43,759 bases of DNA from Desulfomonilaceae bacterium (GTDB taxonomy: Bacteria; Desulfobacterota; Desulfomonilia; Desulfomonilales; Desulfomonilaceae): NCBI GenBank assembly GCA_031082285.1, contig JAVHLK010000017.1, forward strand, positions 1-43,759, read 5' to 3'. The notes under the pieces were generated by a model. The model was given only the letters and a program-made list of their open reading frames with translations, did no database searches and had not been told where the DNA came from. Every line of letters begins with the position of its first letter. Position 1 is the first letter of the stretch. Shown in pieces: positions 32,066 to 41,204 of this stretch. The translations under genes were made by a program, and so were the position numbers.

Positions 32066-33769
32066 ATGCAATTGATCGAGAAAATCACTGACCGTCGAAC
32101 CGAACAGATCATCGCGGTGGCGGCCGGCATGGCTGCAATTCTCCTGACGCCGCCGTTTTGGACTGTATACAAGCTTGGCGTACAGGCCGTCTTCAACTAC
32201 TTCAAACAAGACACGTTCTACTACCTGGCCATCGCCGCCAGATCCCGGACAGGTTTCTACACGTTCGACGGCGAGTCGGCCACCAGCGGATTTCATCCGC
32301 TCTGGCAGCTATGTGTTACCGGCCTGTTCAATCTGTTCCCCGACATGGACCGGGAAACCCACATCTTTTCCATTTTCTTTCTGAGCGTTGTGACGGTCAC
32401 GCTGGGGTATCTGCTTGCCGGCTTGGCTCTGTACAAGATAACCCGTTCGAGAGTACTCGCGATACTGCTCGTGCCCGGCCTGCTCTATCTCGCTTTTTCG
32501 TTCGTGACGCCCTTCTCGAATTCCCCCTGGTCATACATGAACGGCATGGAGAGCGGTCTGACCATCCTCCTGGCAGGTGTTCTCTTCACGCTGACCGCGG
32601 TCTCTTATGGCGATCCGCAGCGCTGCATGCAGCGCAGGTGGTTCATTCCGGTTTTGGGAGTCGTCCTTGCCTTGATGGTCCTGGCCCGACTGGATGACGT
32701 GTTTCTCGTACCTGCATTTGCGCTTTGCTCGCTCTTTTGGGGCGAGCGGACTTTCCGCGGCAGGCTCGTGACGACGGTGGCATTGGTTGCTCCCGTTTCA
32801 GTCATACTCACATGCTACATGCTATTCAACTGGTATACCGTCGGGAGTTTCATGCCGATAAGCGGCGTTGCCAAGAGCGGCTTCGCTCTGACGACCAACC
32901 TCCGGCAACTCGGACTGCTGAGCGGTTTGCAGCCGTTCCCGCTGAGCATGAACGCGTATGTCCAGTTCTTTGAGATATTCTACCGGCACATCCAAATGCT
33001 CTTTCCCATGATCCTGGCCGTGCTTTTCTTGTCGATCATCCGAAAGGGAGGCGAGGATTTCGATGAAATACGGAACAGAGGCGTCTTCCTCACAGCGCTT
33101 CTCCTCTACGTAATTTTCAAAGGGTTGTACAACCTGGTCAACGTTCATGTGAACCACCAGGGGTTAAGCTGGTACTACCCTCTGTCGGAAATGTCGGTCA
33201 ATTTCACGGCCCTGGTATTGTTATCGCCGGTGTATCGCCGATGCGTGCCGTCCAATCCGGTGATCCGGGTCACGGCCGTGGGCGTCCTGACAGCATTCCT
33301 GGCAATTCATGTCATCATGGCGACGGCCGTCACCATGAACGTGCACACTCACGGCAACCGTATCTTCGCCTTCTGGCAGGACGCGCAGAACCTTGCCTCG
33401 GAACTCCGGACCAAGAACCCGGGAGTGAAATTGGTGGAGTTCGATGACGCGTTCATCACATATTCGACGGGCATCCCGGCGATACACGGCATCGGCTTTG
33501 CCTTGGATTACGAAGGGTTCAAAGCCAAGAGGGAGGGGAAATTCCTCAAGTATTGCCACGAAAAAGGGTTCGACACGATTGCATCCCTGCAGTACGTCCC
33601 GCTGGGAAACTCTGACTTGTCGTCATCGCAAATAGCTCAACGATTCAAGAAGTCTCGTTTTTTCGGAAGAGAAGACCTCGATCGGTATCAGTTCGAGGTG
33701 CTTCTGGTCGACAGGAGGACTGGAGCCACGTTTGTTCGATTCAAGCCCAAGATACAGGGGAACGAATGA
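32066..33769 (+). CDS. GT-C-like polytopic membrane protein
   Basis: This protein has about 567 residues from ATG 32066 (GTG 32054 is an alternative; neither has a strong ribosome site). It has about 11 helices and a soluble C-terminal part of about 130 residues. The first loop has KQDTFYYLAIAARS with an Asp, and SGFHPLWQL follows, as in GT-C sugar transferases that use polyprenyl-phosphate sugars. The C-terminal region (KLVEFDDAFITYSTGIPAIHG) is also seen in this class of predicted mannosyltransferase-like proteins. It lies between the TMTC-like gene and two AlkP-fold transferases on one strand. Confidence 0.7.
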   Translation: MQLIEKITDRRTEQIIAVAAGMAAILLTPPFWTVYKLGVQAVFNYFKQDTFYYLAIAARSRTGFYTFDGESATSGFHPLWQLCVTGLFNLFPDMDRETHIFSIFFLSVVTVTLGYLLAGLALYKITRSRVLAILLVPGLLYLAFSFVTPFSNSPWSYMNGMESGLTILLAGVLFTLTAVSYGDPQRCMQRRWFIPVLGVVLALMVLARLDDVFLVPAFALCSLFWGERTFRGRLVTTVALVAPVSVILTCYMLFNWYTVGSFMPISGVAKSGFALTTNLRQLGLLSGLQPFPLSMNAYVQFFEIFYRHIQMLFPMILAVLFLSIIRKGGEDFDEIRNRGVFLTALLLYVIFKGLYNLVNVHVNHQGLSWYYPLSEMSVNFTALVLLSPVYRRCVPSNPVIRVTAVGVLTAFLAIHVIMATAVTMNVHTHGNRIFAFWQDAQNLASELRTKNPGVKLVEFDDAFITYSTGIPAIHGIGFALDYEGFKAKREGKFLKYCHEKGFDTIASLQYVPLGNSDLSSSQIAQRFKKSRFFGREDLDRYQFEVLLVDRRTGATFVRFKPKIQGNE

Positions 33770-33898
33770 CCGCTTCTCAACGTGAAGCAGGTGTGTGGAC
33801 TCGGCCCCCTGATTCCTGCAGATTTCCAGTTCGGGTTCGGAAAGCGGTCCGGACTCGACCTTGTACCGGCCCGGCCCGGAGGTGTAGGGAATAGTTGT

Positions 33899-35743
33899 AT
33901 GCAGCGAACTCACCGTACAAAAGGATCTGAATCGGAGCACCGAGACACTCGATCGGCCTCTTCGTCGATCGGCGCCCGACAGAATGCGTCCTATCTGTTG
34001 ATCGCATGGTTTCCCATCTTTGTCGCGTTCGTGCTCATACCGTTCGCGGTGTTCATTCCAAACCAGACGGATTTCAGCGAGAATTTCTTTGGTCCCTCGG
34101 TCGGCATCATCACTGCCGTAATTGCGTTTCTCCTGCTCTTGCCCGTGCTGCTGCTGCAACCGCGGGTTCGCGCTCGGGTTTCTGTTCTTCTCTTTTTTTT
34201 CGGGATTTATCTCGTGCTGGCGGACGTCTTCGCACCGCTTCAGATTGGAGCGTTGACATCCGGACCGTCACAGATAACCCCGTGGTCGCCGCCGTTTTTC
34301 ACCATCGTGGAACTCGTTCTCCTGGGCGTGTGTCTGTGGACGGGAATCCGGATACCGACCCGATGGGCGACCACCATCGGGGTTCCCTTCGTTATTGTGC
34401 TGGTGGCTTCCCAAGCGTTGTACTTCGCGGCCAACATCGGCTCGAATATCGTCGTGAAGGGAGGGGGATACACGTTTTACGAGAAGAAGACCCATCCATT
34501 CATTACGGAGAATCCGGCACAAACGGGGAACGTATATCAGATTTGTTTTGATGCCTACAGTAGCCTGGTGTTCTTGGACGCGGTGAAGCACCTGGACGCT
34601 TTCGACGCGTTCGAGGGGTTCACCTTTTTCAAGAATAATCGGTCCAACTACGCCTTAACCTGTGGTTCGCTTCCCAGCTATCTCACGGGGACTTTTTTCC
34701 CCGGCGGCAGCGCAATAAAATGGGACGAGCTGCGCACCGGGTCGGGAATGATCAAGACGCTCCACGACCACGGGTATGTCGTATCCATGTACGTTCCCGA
34801 CGCGGGGTATTTTCATGACCTTGGTTCCTATAACCGGCAGGCAATGGACCTGATCAAAGACAATCGCAAACCCGAGTGGTTCTTCGATCCCCTGGATTTT
34901 GCCGATCTGTGTCTGCTCCGGATTGCTCCCACGTGGATGCAGCAAGTGGTGTATTCCGGAGGCCGCGGCTTACTCAGTCGTTTGTTTGGATCGCGGCGGC
35001 AAGAAGTCGGTGCGACAGGGCATGAGGAACCACCTGTTCCACAAGACAATGACGATTACGGCCTGTTGGCGGAAGCACTGCTCAACGATGAGGGCGCCCG
35101 TCCGCCCAGAGGGCAATATGTGTATGCGCACTTGCTGATGACACACGAGCCGATCGGAGGCAGGAACGCGGATTGCTCTCGCAACAGCAAGGGCGACGCG
35201 ACCTATTTCGATCACACGGTCTGTGCCGTCAAGATCATGGTGCGTTTCATCGAGGAACTCAAGAACCTGGGACGGTTCGAGGACTCCATGATCATCATCC
35301 AGTCGGACCACGGTTATGCGAGTGTCGGGAACCCCAATGAAGAAAAATTGCCGCCGGATGTGGCCGCGCGAATTGCAGCGCTATCCGCGTTCGACCCTGA
35401 TGCGATGATCAATAGAACGCATGCCTTGCTTCTGGTGAAGCTTCCGGGACAAACCCGCGCTCCTCTTCGTGTTTCCGAGAGCCCGACCATGCTGGCCGAC
35501 TTACCCGCAACCGTCTATGACGCGTTGGGGATCGATCAAGTGACTGAGCGAGGGACGTCCGTCTTTAAGATCAAGGAATCTGAGGCACGGGAGATTCACA
35601 TGTTCGCCGGCTTCTACAAGCATGGAATCATGGGTCAGTTGACCAAGATGAGCCGCGACAGAAAGGGCGAGCTGTGCCATTTCTCTTTGACCGAAGGCAA
35701 GGGATGGAAGCTGTATCCCAATATACCTTTCACCAGGGATTAG
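33899..35743 (+). CDS. Membrane-anchored alkaline-phosphatase-fold transferase, paralogue 1
   Basis: From ATG 33899 (AGGG nine bases upstream) the protein has 614 residues. Residues about 30-180 contain five membrane helices. The rest is a sulfatase/phosphoethanolamine-transferase-like domain: CFDAYSS with metal Asp218, ALTCGSLPSYLTGT with Thr254 at the position of the sulfatase Cys nucleophile, HLLMTHEP, and IIIQSDHGYAS with Asp470-His471. Thr at the nucleophile position is typical of EptA, OpgB and LtaS rather than sulfatases. It probably adds a phospho-substituent to a surface glycan or lipid. It shares a C-terminal GELCHFS...YPxIPF ending with paralogue 2. Confidence 0.85.
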   Translation: MQRTHRTKGSESEHRDTRSASSSIGARQNASYLLIAWFPIFVAFVLIPFAVFIPNQTDFSENFFGPSVGIITAVIAFLLLLPVLLLQPRVRARVSVLLFFFGIYLVLADVFAPLQIGALTSGPSQITPWSPPFFTIVELVLLGVCLWTGIRIPTRWATTIGVPFVIVLVASQALYFAANIGSNIVVKGGGYTFYEKKTHPFITENPAQTGNVYQICFDAYSSLVFLDAVKHLDAFDAFEGFTFFKNNRSNYALTCGSLPSYLTGTFFPGGSAIKWDELRTGSGMIKTLHDHGYVVSMYVPDAGYFHDLGSYNRQAMDLIKDNRKPEWFFDPLDFADLCLLRIAPTWMQQVVYSGGRGLLSRLFGSRRQEVGATGHEEPPVPQDNDDYGLLAEALLNDEGARPPRGQYVYAHLLMTHEPIGGRNADCSRNSKGDATYFDHTVCAVKIMVRFIEELKNLGRFEDSMIIIQSDHGYASVGNPNEEKLPPDVAARIAALSAFDPDAMINRTHALLLVKLPGQTRAPLRVSESPTMLADLPATVYDALGIDQVTERGTSVFKIKESEAREIHMFAGFYKHGIMGQLTKMSRDRKGELCHFSLTEGKGWKLYPNIPFTRD

Positions 35744-36014
35744 TTGCTCGACGAAGTTTCTCGGGAGTTCGATATCGGTGAAAACAACTTCCACCGGATT
35801 GGCACGCACACTTCCTGCCAACAGTCGCCTGGGTTAGTTGCTCTTTCAGAAGATCGGCGGGCGGCGGATCGTTTCCGTGCATCACTTCCGAGTGTGGCAA
35901 CGTTGGTTCGGGCCGAGTTCGGGGACATGCGCGTTCAAACAAGGAAATGTCGATGGGGATGGCTCAGAGTGACGGGATCGTCACCAGGGGATAGTCGGTA
36001 TTAGAGGAGGGTGA

Positions 36015-37874
36015 GTGGCGCAAGATACTTCTCGGAATGACCTGAATGAGGGACGGATCGGCAAGGTGCAAGCCATTCTCATCGGATGGTTTCCTGCGCT
36101 GGTGGCTCTCGTTCTCATTCCTCTCGATCTGTATCTACCCAATCAGGACGATTTCGGTTACAACCTGGCCCTACTCGCTCCGTGGATCTTGATGTCCGCG
36201 GTCTGGGGTCTTGCTTTGACCGGCCTGCTATGGACACGGGCCAAATACCGTCTCAGCGTTTCTGTGGGGTTGTTCTATTTTGGGATCTTCCTGGCGTTAA
36301 GTGATCTGTTGTTCCCGGTTCGTGCGCATTGGGGTTCGATCGAGACTCCAACCCAATGGACTTGGAACGTGGGAGTTCCACTCGGTGTTGAGGCACTTAT
36401 CGCAGTGGGCCTTGTGTTCTGTTTCAGGATGGTTCCGTTCAAGTTCGTTCAAACCGTGGGTTCGGCGTTCGTAGCCGTATTATTGGTGGTTCAGCTCCTC
36501 ACGCTGCCTGGGCGGATATCTCCCGATTCGATCGTCGTTCTGGGGGGCAAGGTCGTGTACGACTTCAGGGCAAAGGCGCCGAGTCTTGCTGCCAACCTTA
36601 AGAGTCCGAATATCTATCACTTCGTACTTGACGGATTCGGGAGTTCGGTATTTGAACAGGCGATTGCAACTGGGGACACTATTGACGGACTTGATGGCTT
36701 CACGTTCTTCCGAAACGCACGAGCCAACTACATTTGGACCAATTATTCAATGGCGAGCTACCTGACGGGAACTTTCTATTGCACGGGAAGCGTCGGGCAA
36801 TGGATGAGCTTGCGCAAGACCGATGGACTTTTTAGAACTCTGACGGAGGCCGGCTATAGCCTGACTCAGTATATTCCAATACGGTACTACATGCATGCAA
36901 ATGCCTCACGTTTGATCGATCCGATCGATGTCGCCTCGAAAGAAGGCCTCTCGGAGAGGATCCCGGGGACGTCGGAGTTTGCGGATCTTTGGTTCGAGCG
37001 CGTGATGCCGCAGGGCATCCTGGGTCTTGCCGAGTCATTCCGCAACTCGGGCAGGCTTAAGGAGTCATTGAACCACGATTCCGGTCCAGAACGGACGGCG
37101 GACTATGAGGAGGAGCTTGCTCGCTTCCTCGACGGCGAATCGTCTACGGATCCGGAACGAAAAAGGTGGATACGCAAGATTTACACGTCTCTTCCACTTA
37201 TGAAAAGACTTATTGTAGACGAAAGTACCCGGCCCAACCGCGGTCAGTACGTATTTCTGCATTCCTACATTTCACATGAGCCCCACGACGTGTTGGATAA
37301 GAATTGCCGTCTCGTCGCCGGCACACAACCACGGGACCAGGCAGCCTGCGCCCTGAAGTTCGTAAGGGAATTCACGGATACGCTCAAAGAGCTGGGCCGT
37401 TACCATGAATCTCTCATCATCATCCACGCTGATCATGGATCGAGCGCCACCGGTCCATCCGACCCTTATCTGCGTATTCCCGTGCACATGTTGGACGAAA
37501 TTGCGTCGGTGACCCGATTCCCTGCTGATCTATTGTGCAACAGGACATTTCCCTTGTTGGCGATTAAGCCTCCCAACACGTCCGGACATCGCATAAGAAC
37601 TTCCATGTCCCCTGTACAGCTTGCCGACATTCCCCCAACAATTTGTAGTCTTGTAGGTTTGCAGGAACCTGAGGGGGTGGGAGAGACGGTCTTCTCCCTT
37701 GGTGAGTCGGACGAGAGAGAGATCCACATGTTTTTCGGATTCGCTCGACAAGACGAACGGGGCGAAGTGCAATGGGGAGGAAAGCAACTTCTCGAAGGAG
37801 AACTTTGTCACATCTCGTTCTCCTTCGCTCAAGGATACCGGAAATACCCTCGCATCCCTTTCCAATGGCAGTGA
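36015..37874 (+). CDS. Membrane-anchored alkaline-phosphatase-fold transferase, paralogue 2
   Basis: This 619-residue protein starts at GTG 36015 with AGGAGG four bases before it. Five N-terminal helices begin IGWFPALVALVLIPLDLYLPNQ, nearly superimposable on paralogue 1. The catalytic domain has FVLDGFGSS (Asp206), NYIWTNYSMASYLTGTF (Thr242 as nucleophile), LHSYISHEPH and IIIHADHGSS (Asp473-His474). It differs strongly from paralogue 1 between residues 290 and 400, so the two may have different acceptors. The gap upstream (35744-36014) carries sequence related to the flank at 38461-38515. Confidence 0.85.
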   Translation: MAQDTSRNDLNEGRIGKVQAILIGWFPALVALVLIPLDLYLPNQDDFGYNLALLAPWILMSAVWGLALTGLLWTRAKYRLSVSVGLFYFGIFLALSDLLFPVRAHWGSIETPTQWTWNVGVPLGVEALIAVGLVFCFRMVPFKFVQTVGSAFVAVLLVVQLLTLPGRISPDSIVVLGGKVVYDFRAKAPSLAANLKSPNIYHFVLDGFGSSVFEQAIATGDTIDGLDGFTFFRNARANYIWTNYSMASYLTGTFYCTGSVGQWMSLRKTDGLFRTLTEAGYSLTQYIPIRYYMHANASRLIDPIDVASKEGLSERIPGTSEFADLWFERVMPQGILGLAESFRNSGRLKESLNHDSGPERTADYEEELARFLDGESSTDPERKRWIRKIYTSLPLMKRLIVDESTRPNRGQYVFLHSYISHEPHDVLDKNCRLVAGTQPRDQAACALKFVREFTDTLKELGRYHESLIIIHADHGSSATGPSDPYLRIPVHMLDEIASVTRFPADLLCNRTFPLLAIKPPNTSGHRIRTSMSPVQLADIPPTICSLVGLQEPEGVGETVFSLGESDEREIHMFFGFARQDERGEVQWGGKQLLEGELCHISFSFAQGYRKYPRIPFQWQ

Positions 37875-38328
37875 CCTGCAGCGCTCTTGAATCTACTTAC
37901 CGCGAGTCCCTCAGTTCGAGACTTTCCGGGACAGGTGGTCCGTCTTTGCCCGCCAGCTATTCGATGCGCTGTTCACCATACCTGATTGAGACTTTCCGAT
38001 TCACCGAGAGTTCAACAACTTCACGGTGCCTCGAGTTTGCTTCTCCGGAGCGATAAGACTTTCTCACCGTGACGTCCCACCAACCGTGCACGATTCTTGC
38101 CATATTATAGTGTAGCTCCTTGAATACCGGGGACACCATCACGTTTGTCATTGCGAGCCCGACCGAAGTGAGGGCACGGTAGTGCCGGCCTTTCATGAAG
38201 CATCGAGATTGCCTTCCCGCGTTCTGCGCGGGACTGCGCTCCGCGCAATGACGTGAGCGATCGGTGGAAGTGTTGAGGAACTGGGGCAGGGTCACCGCGA
38301 TATTCAACGCGCGTCGCTATACTAAGTA
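37875..38328. other. Gene-free interval with one repeat
   Basis: After paralogue 2 no gene is supported until the decayed fragment at 38329. The interval holds one large palindromic element (38146-38252). The remainder shows nothing I can name. Confidence 0.5.
38146..38252. repeat. Dispersed palindromic repeat, copy 3, with inverted ends
   Basis: The element starts TGTCATTGCGAG and ends CGCAATGAC. GTCATTGCG (38147-38155) and CGCAATGAC (38244-38252) are perfect inverted ends. Inside is CCCGCGTTCTGCGCGGG (38216-38232), identical to 28157-28173. It looks like a small non-coding mobile element or REP composite. Confidence 0.75.
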
Positions 38329-38460
38329 GTGCCGGATCACGAAGTCATCGGTCAGTTGACCAGGATGACGTACAAACGAAAGGGCGAGCTGTGCCACTTC
38401 TCTTTCACCCCGGGCAAGGGGTGGAAGCTGTATCCCGACATTCCGTTCGTCAAGGATTAG
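38329..38460 (+). pseudogene. 3' remnant of a third AlkP-fold transferase gene
   Basis: The frame from 38329 to the TAG at 38458-38460 encodes the end of an AlkP paralogue: IGQLTRM, RKGELCHFSFTPGKGWKLYP, then IPFVKD. Paralogue 1 ends IMGQLTKM, RKGELCHFSLTEGKGWKLYP, IPFTRD. An in-frame TAA lies just upstream (38323-38325) and no catalytic domain precedes it. The bases after its stop also resemble those after paralogue 1. It is a broken duplicate. Confidence 0.85.
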
Positions 38461-38593
38461 GTGTCCGATCGAGGTAACGGGTGATCTGAAATCGGTGAGA
38501 CCAATTCTCATTGGCCGGGAAAGTGCGCCCTGGATGGGTACGTGACGGCCCGCAGGTCGTGAGGATGCTCCCTGGAAGGTCGTTTCATAAATG

Positions 38594-38627
38594 CCCTCAC
38601 CCCAGCCCTCTCCCAAAGGGCGAGGGA
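38594..38627. repeat. CCCTCACCCC-type palindromic repeat
   Basis: CCCTC-ACCCCAG is followed by CCCTCTCCC-aaa-GGGCGAGGG (38606-38626), a near-perfect hairpin of a type widespread between genes in many proteobacteria. It lies between the AlkP remnant and the radical SAM gene stop. Confidence 0.65.
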
Positions 38628-38679
38628 GCAAGAGGACTTGGCGTATTGAGAATTGGGAAGGTAAGTACGAACCGCTGTA

Positions 38680-39828
38680 CTAGAAGGCCCGGCTGCCCCT
38701 AAGGTAGTGGCGCTGGCAGCAGCGTGCACACCCCGGGTAGAGCTTACCGGAAAAGAGCTTGCGCAGATTGCTCATTTCAGGACCGTTCCACAGGTCCATG
38801 AGCGGTCTTTGCGTGATGTTTCCAACCAGGAAATTCAAACACGGGGAGAAGGTGCCGTCGGCCAGGATACGGAACGTCTTCCAGAACGTGTCGCATGCCT
38901 GGTAGAAGGGGTGGTCCAGGTCGAGGTAATACGGCCGGATCGATTCGTGGGGCAGGTTCGGCATAAAGTGAACTCTGATTCGGCCCTTGGCCTGTCTCCT
39001 TGCCGAATGCAGACCGGAAATCAAGTCGCGTACGTCTTCAGGTTCCACCTCGCTTCGATAGTACTCGTCGTCGCTGATCGACGGCTCCGCGATCTCCACC
39101 CCGAGCCGCCGGGACATACCGTCCGCAAAGATCCTGTTGTGTCGCGCCACGTTCTCTTCGGTGTTGAACATGGTGTGCTGAATCTGGAGCATGTCCGCGC
39201 CGAGATCCGCGGCCAGAGGCACTATCCGTTCAAGACACTCGAGGTTTTGCTTGGAAATCGTGAAGTTGAACGACAAGATGGGCCCCGGACCGCCGGCTCG
39301 AAGCCGTGCTTCAACGAGCGTTCTCACGCCCTTCTCCACCAAGCCGAACGTTCCCTTTCTCCCCCTGATCCTGTCGTGGATTTCCGGTGTGCCGTCAAGC
39401 GAGATCGTAACCGCCTCCAATCCCATTCCGACCAGAAACTCCGCTTCCTTGGCAAGCAGCGTTCCATTAGTCTGGAGGTGAACCACGAAACGCCTCTTCT
39501 TGGCCGCCTCGATGAACTCCCGGAAATGCGGATAGAGGATGGGTTCGCCTCCGGTGACGAACAGCCATGGCCGGAAAGCGATGCTTTGGTCCAGAATCGA
39601 TACCCATGCTTCCAGGGGGAGTTCCCGATCCTTCGAGAACCAGGATCGGTTCTCGGGGACATTTTCGGTGTGGCGATTCTGACGGCACATGATGCAGTTG
39701 AGGTTGCACCGCATGGAAAGGCACAGCGACATGTTTGTCGGCGGAGCGCTTCGTCCCGGACGGAAACGACGGTCGAGTCCGATTCCCACTCTGTGGCGGT
39801 ATTCCATCCGGAGAACGGTCTTCAGCAT
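38680..39828 (-). CDS. Radical SAM protein with SPASM-like C-terminus
   Basis: This protein has 382 residues from the ATG at 39826-39828 (AGGAAGG about 12 bases upstream). Cluster motif CNLNCIMC (Cys41, Cys45, Cys48), SAM-binding VTGGEPILYPHF and TISLDGTPEIHDRIRG are clear. The C-terminus has SPASM-type cysteines (YQACDTF, FSPCLNF, PGCARCCQRHYL), and FRILADGTFSPCLNFLVGNI is a typical SPASM stretch. It lies 216 bases after cobI on the same strand. The substrate is unknown. Confidence 0.87.
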   Translation of the reverse strand: MLKTVLRMEYRHRVGIGLDRRFRPGRSAPPTNMSLCLSMRCNLNCIMCRQNRHTENVPENRSWFSKDRELPLEAWVSILDQSIAFRPWLFVTGGEPILYPHFREFIEAAKKRRFVVHLQTNGTLLAKEAEFLVGMGLEAVTISLDGTPEIHDRIRGRKGTFGLVEKGVRTLVEARLRAGGPGPILSFNFTISKQNLECLERIVPLAADLGADMLQIQHTMFNTEENVARHNRIFADGMSRRLGVEIAEPSISDDEYYRSEVEPEDVRDLISGLHSARRQAKGRIRVHFMPNLPHESIRPYYLDLDHPFYQACDTFWKTFRILADGTFSPCLNFLVGNITQRPLMDLWNGPEMSNLRKLFSGKLYPGCARCCQRHYLRGSRAF

Positions 39829-40044
39829 CACCGGATTTCGCCTTCCTAGTGCGGGAATCCTCCGGGAGAGATTTCTATCGTTTCCCACGCCGATACCCAC
39901 TCGACGAACCGAACATGAGACTTGTGTTGCTCTCGTCCGCGTCGTACGAATCATTGCGCCGCGCCGAAGTCTGCATTCACTATCTGCTTTACCCCGGCGC
40001 CGGCGTGGCTGTCAAGTGGGTGGACGGTTCCGTGAAGTCTTTGT

Positions 40045-40848
40045 TCAGCAGCGCGGATTCTCTGCGTATACCGACTGCGGCGCAACCCGTCTTGCCGGGA
40101 GGTTGGCGGCCCTTGCGCCGAGAGCGGCTCGCACCAGCCCGTTCCTCTTGACTATGAGCAGGGACAGGTAGGGCATTTTCTTACTCTTGAGCGACCTGAG
40201 GTCCTGCACGACGGACTCTCCGTCAAGTCCCAATCGGCTGAAAAGAACGCAGTGGTCGAGTAAACCCAGATCTTCAAGCGTCTGGTATATGTCATCGAAG
40301 TGCTTATACGTTTTTAGCATGACGATATTCTCCGAAGAATCTATCGCTTTGCGTAGGGTTGCTCCTCCCTTGGCTCCGGAGATCAGATGAACGGATTCCT
40401 CTCCTTCGGCTATGGGCATGTTGGACATGGCCGCGGCCGCCTGGTACGAGGTTATGCCGGGGACGGTAACGATCCTGATGTGGGGCGCCAAGCGTTTGAC
40501 CGTTCTGAGGAGATACGAGAATGTGGAGTAGGTCAGGGGATCTCCCAATGTGACAAACGCGGCATCCGTCCCTGCTTCAACTACTTCCAGCGCTCGCCTG
40601 GCGTTGCCTTCCCACGCCTCGGTAAGTGTCTTCTTGTCACGCGTCATCGGAAATGACATTTTTTCGATTTGGGTCTCGCCGACATATTCTTTCACTATGT
40701 CTCGAGCCAGGCTATAGCCGTTCTTTGTGGAACCCGCGGCAAAAACCGTCGAGACTTGTCGGAGAATCTTCACGGCTTTTACGGTGATCAAATCCGGATC
40801 ACCGGGTCCAACGCCTATTCCGTACAGTGTTCCGCTCTGAGAAGCCAT
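40045..40848 (-). CDS. cobI: Precorrin-2 C20-methyltransferase
   Basis: This is a 267-residue tetrapyrrole methylase. Family motifs are YGIGVGPGDPDLITVKAVKIL at the N-terminus (P-loop-like SAM site), AFVTLGDPLTYSTFSYLL and TVPGITSYQAAAA. The GDPLTYST element is characteristic of CobI/CbiL, which add the C20 methyl to precorrin-2 or cobalt-factor II. The chain is slightly longer than usual, with an Arg/Ala-rich C-terminal tail. GGAGG lies before the ATG. A cobalamin riboswitch about 360 bases upstream on the same strand explains its regulation. Confidence 0.92.
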   Translation of the reverse strand: MASQSGTLYGIGVGPGDPDLITVKAVKILRQVSTVFAAGSTKNGYSLARDIVKEYVGETQIEKMSFPMTRDKKTLTEAWEGNARRALEVVEAGTDAAFVTLGDPLTYSTFSYLLRTVKRLAPHIRIVTVPGITSYQAAAAMSNMPIAEGEESVHLISGAKGGATLRKAIDSSENIVMLKTYKHFDDIYQTLEDLGLLDHCVLFSRLGLDGESVVQDLRSLKSKKMPYLSLLIVKRNGLVRAALGARAANLPARRVAPQSVYAENPRC

Positions 40849-40859
40849 TGCCGTCCTCC

Positions 40860-41180
40860 CTATTCTTGGAACGCTCGCGTAACTTCAAGTCGGCACCTGT
40901 CATCATCACCTTGCCTCATAGCCTTCCCACGGAGGTTCATGACGTATCCATAGGGGATCGTCATAGAACGTCCGGAGTCTTCCAAGGACCGACACTTGGC
41001 GGAAAACCATATGCAAGGGATGAGTGAGTTGACGCATTCCAAAGAGGTGTTCCGGGACGAGGAACAGGGGAAAGGACTGGAATCACTGCGGGTCGCGTAT
41101 GTCACTCCATTCAGGAAAACCGGACCTTCATAGGCCCTGAAACTTCCCTTTCTTGTCCTCGGTGTGCCCGGCCTCGCCAT
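40860..41180 (-). CDS. Possible small protein between riboswitch and cobI
   Basis: A 106-residue frame runs from just after the riboswitch (ATG with GAGG close upstream) to 12 bases before cobI, where its stop is followed by the cobI ribosome site. Composition is rich in Ser, Arg and Cys, with no recognised domain or membrane helix; the ending YGYVMNLRGKAMRQGDDD looks the most protein-like. It may be a real riboswitch-controlled gene, a decayed gene or untranslated leader. I cannot decide from sequence alone. Confidence 0.35.
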   Translation of the reverse strand: MARPGTPRTRKGSFRAYEGPVFLNGVTYATRSDSSPFPCSSSRNTSLECVNSLIPCIWFSAKCRSLEDSGRSMTIPYGYVMNLRGKAMRQGDDDRCRLEVTRAFQE

Positions 41181-41204
41181 TTTCCTCGATGGTTTGAGAC
41201 CTAA

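Noticed and set aside
35789-35805. TGGCACG-like -24 element before AlkP paralogue 2
   Set aside because: The -12 half does not match TTGCA, so a sigma-54 promoter is not supported.
38707-39849. 380-residue plus-strand frame
   Set aside because: It is the complement of the radical SAM gene, which has clear cluster and SPASM motifs.
40939-41133. Plus-strand frame starting MTYP, then an in-frame TAG, then about 60 sensible-looking residues; a pyrrolysine or readthrough gene was considered
   Set aside because: The frame is short, lies opposite the riboswitch-cobI leader, and no pyl genes or known Pyl protein is visible. Chance is the simpler reading.
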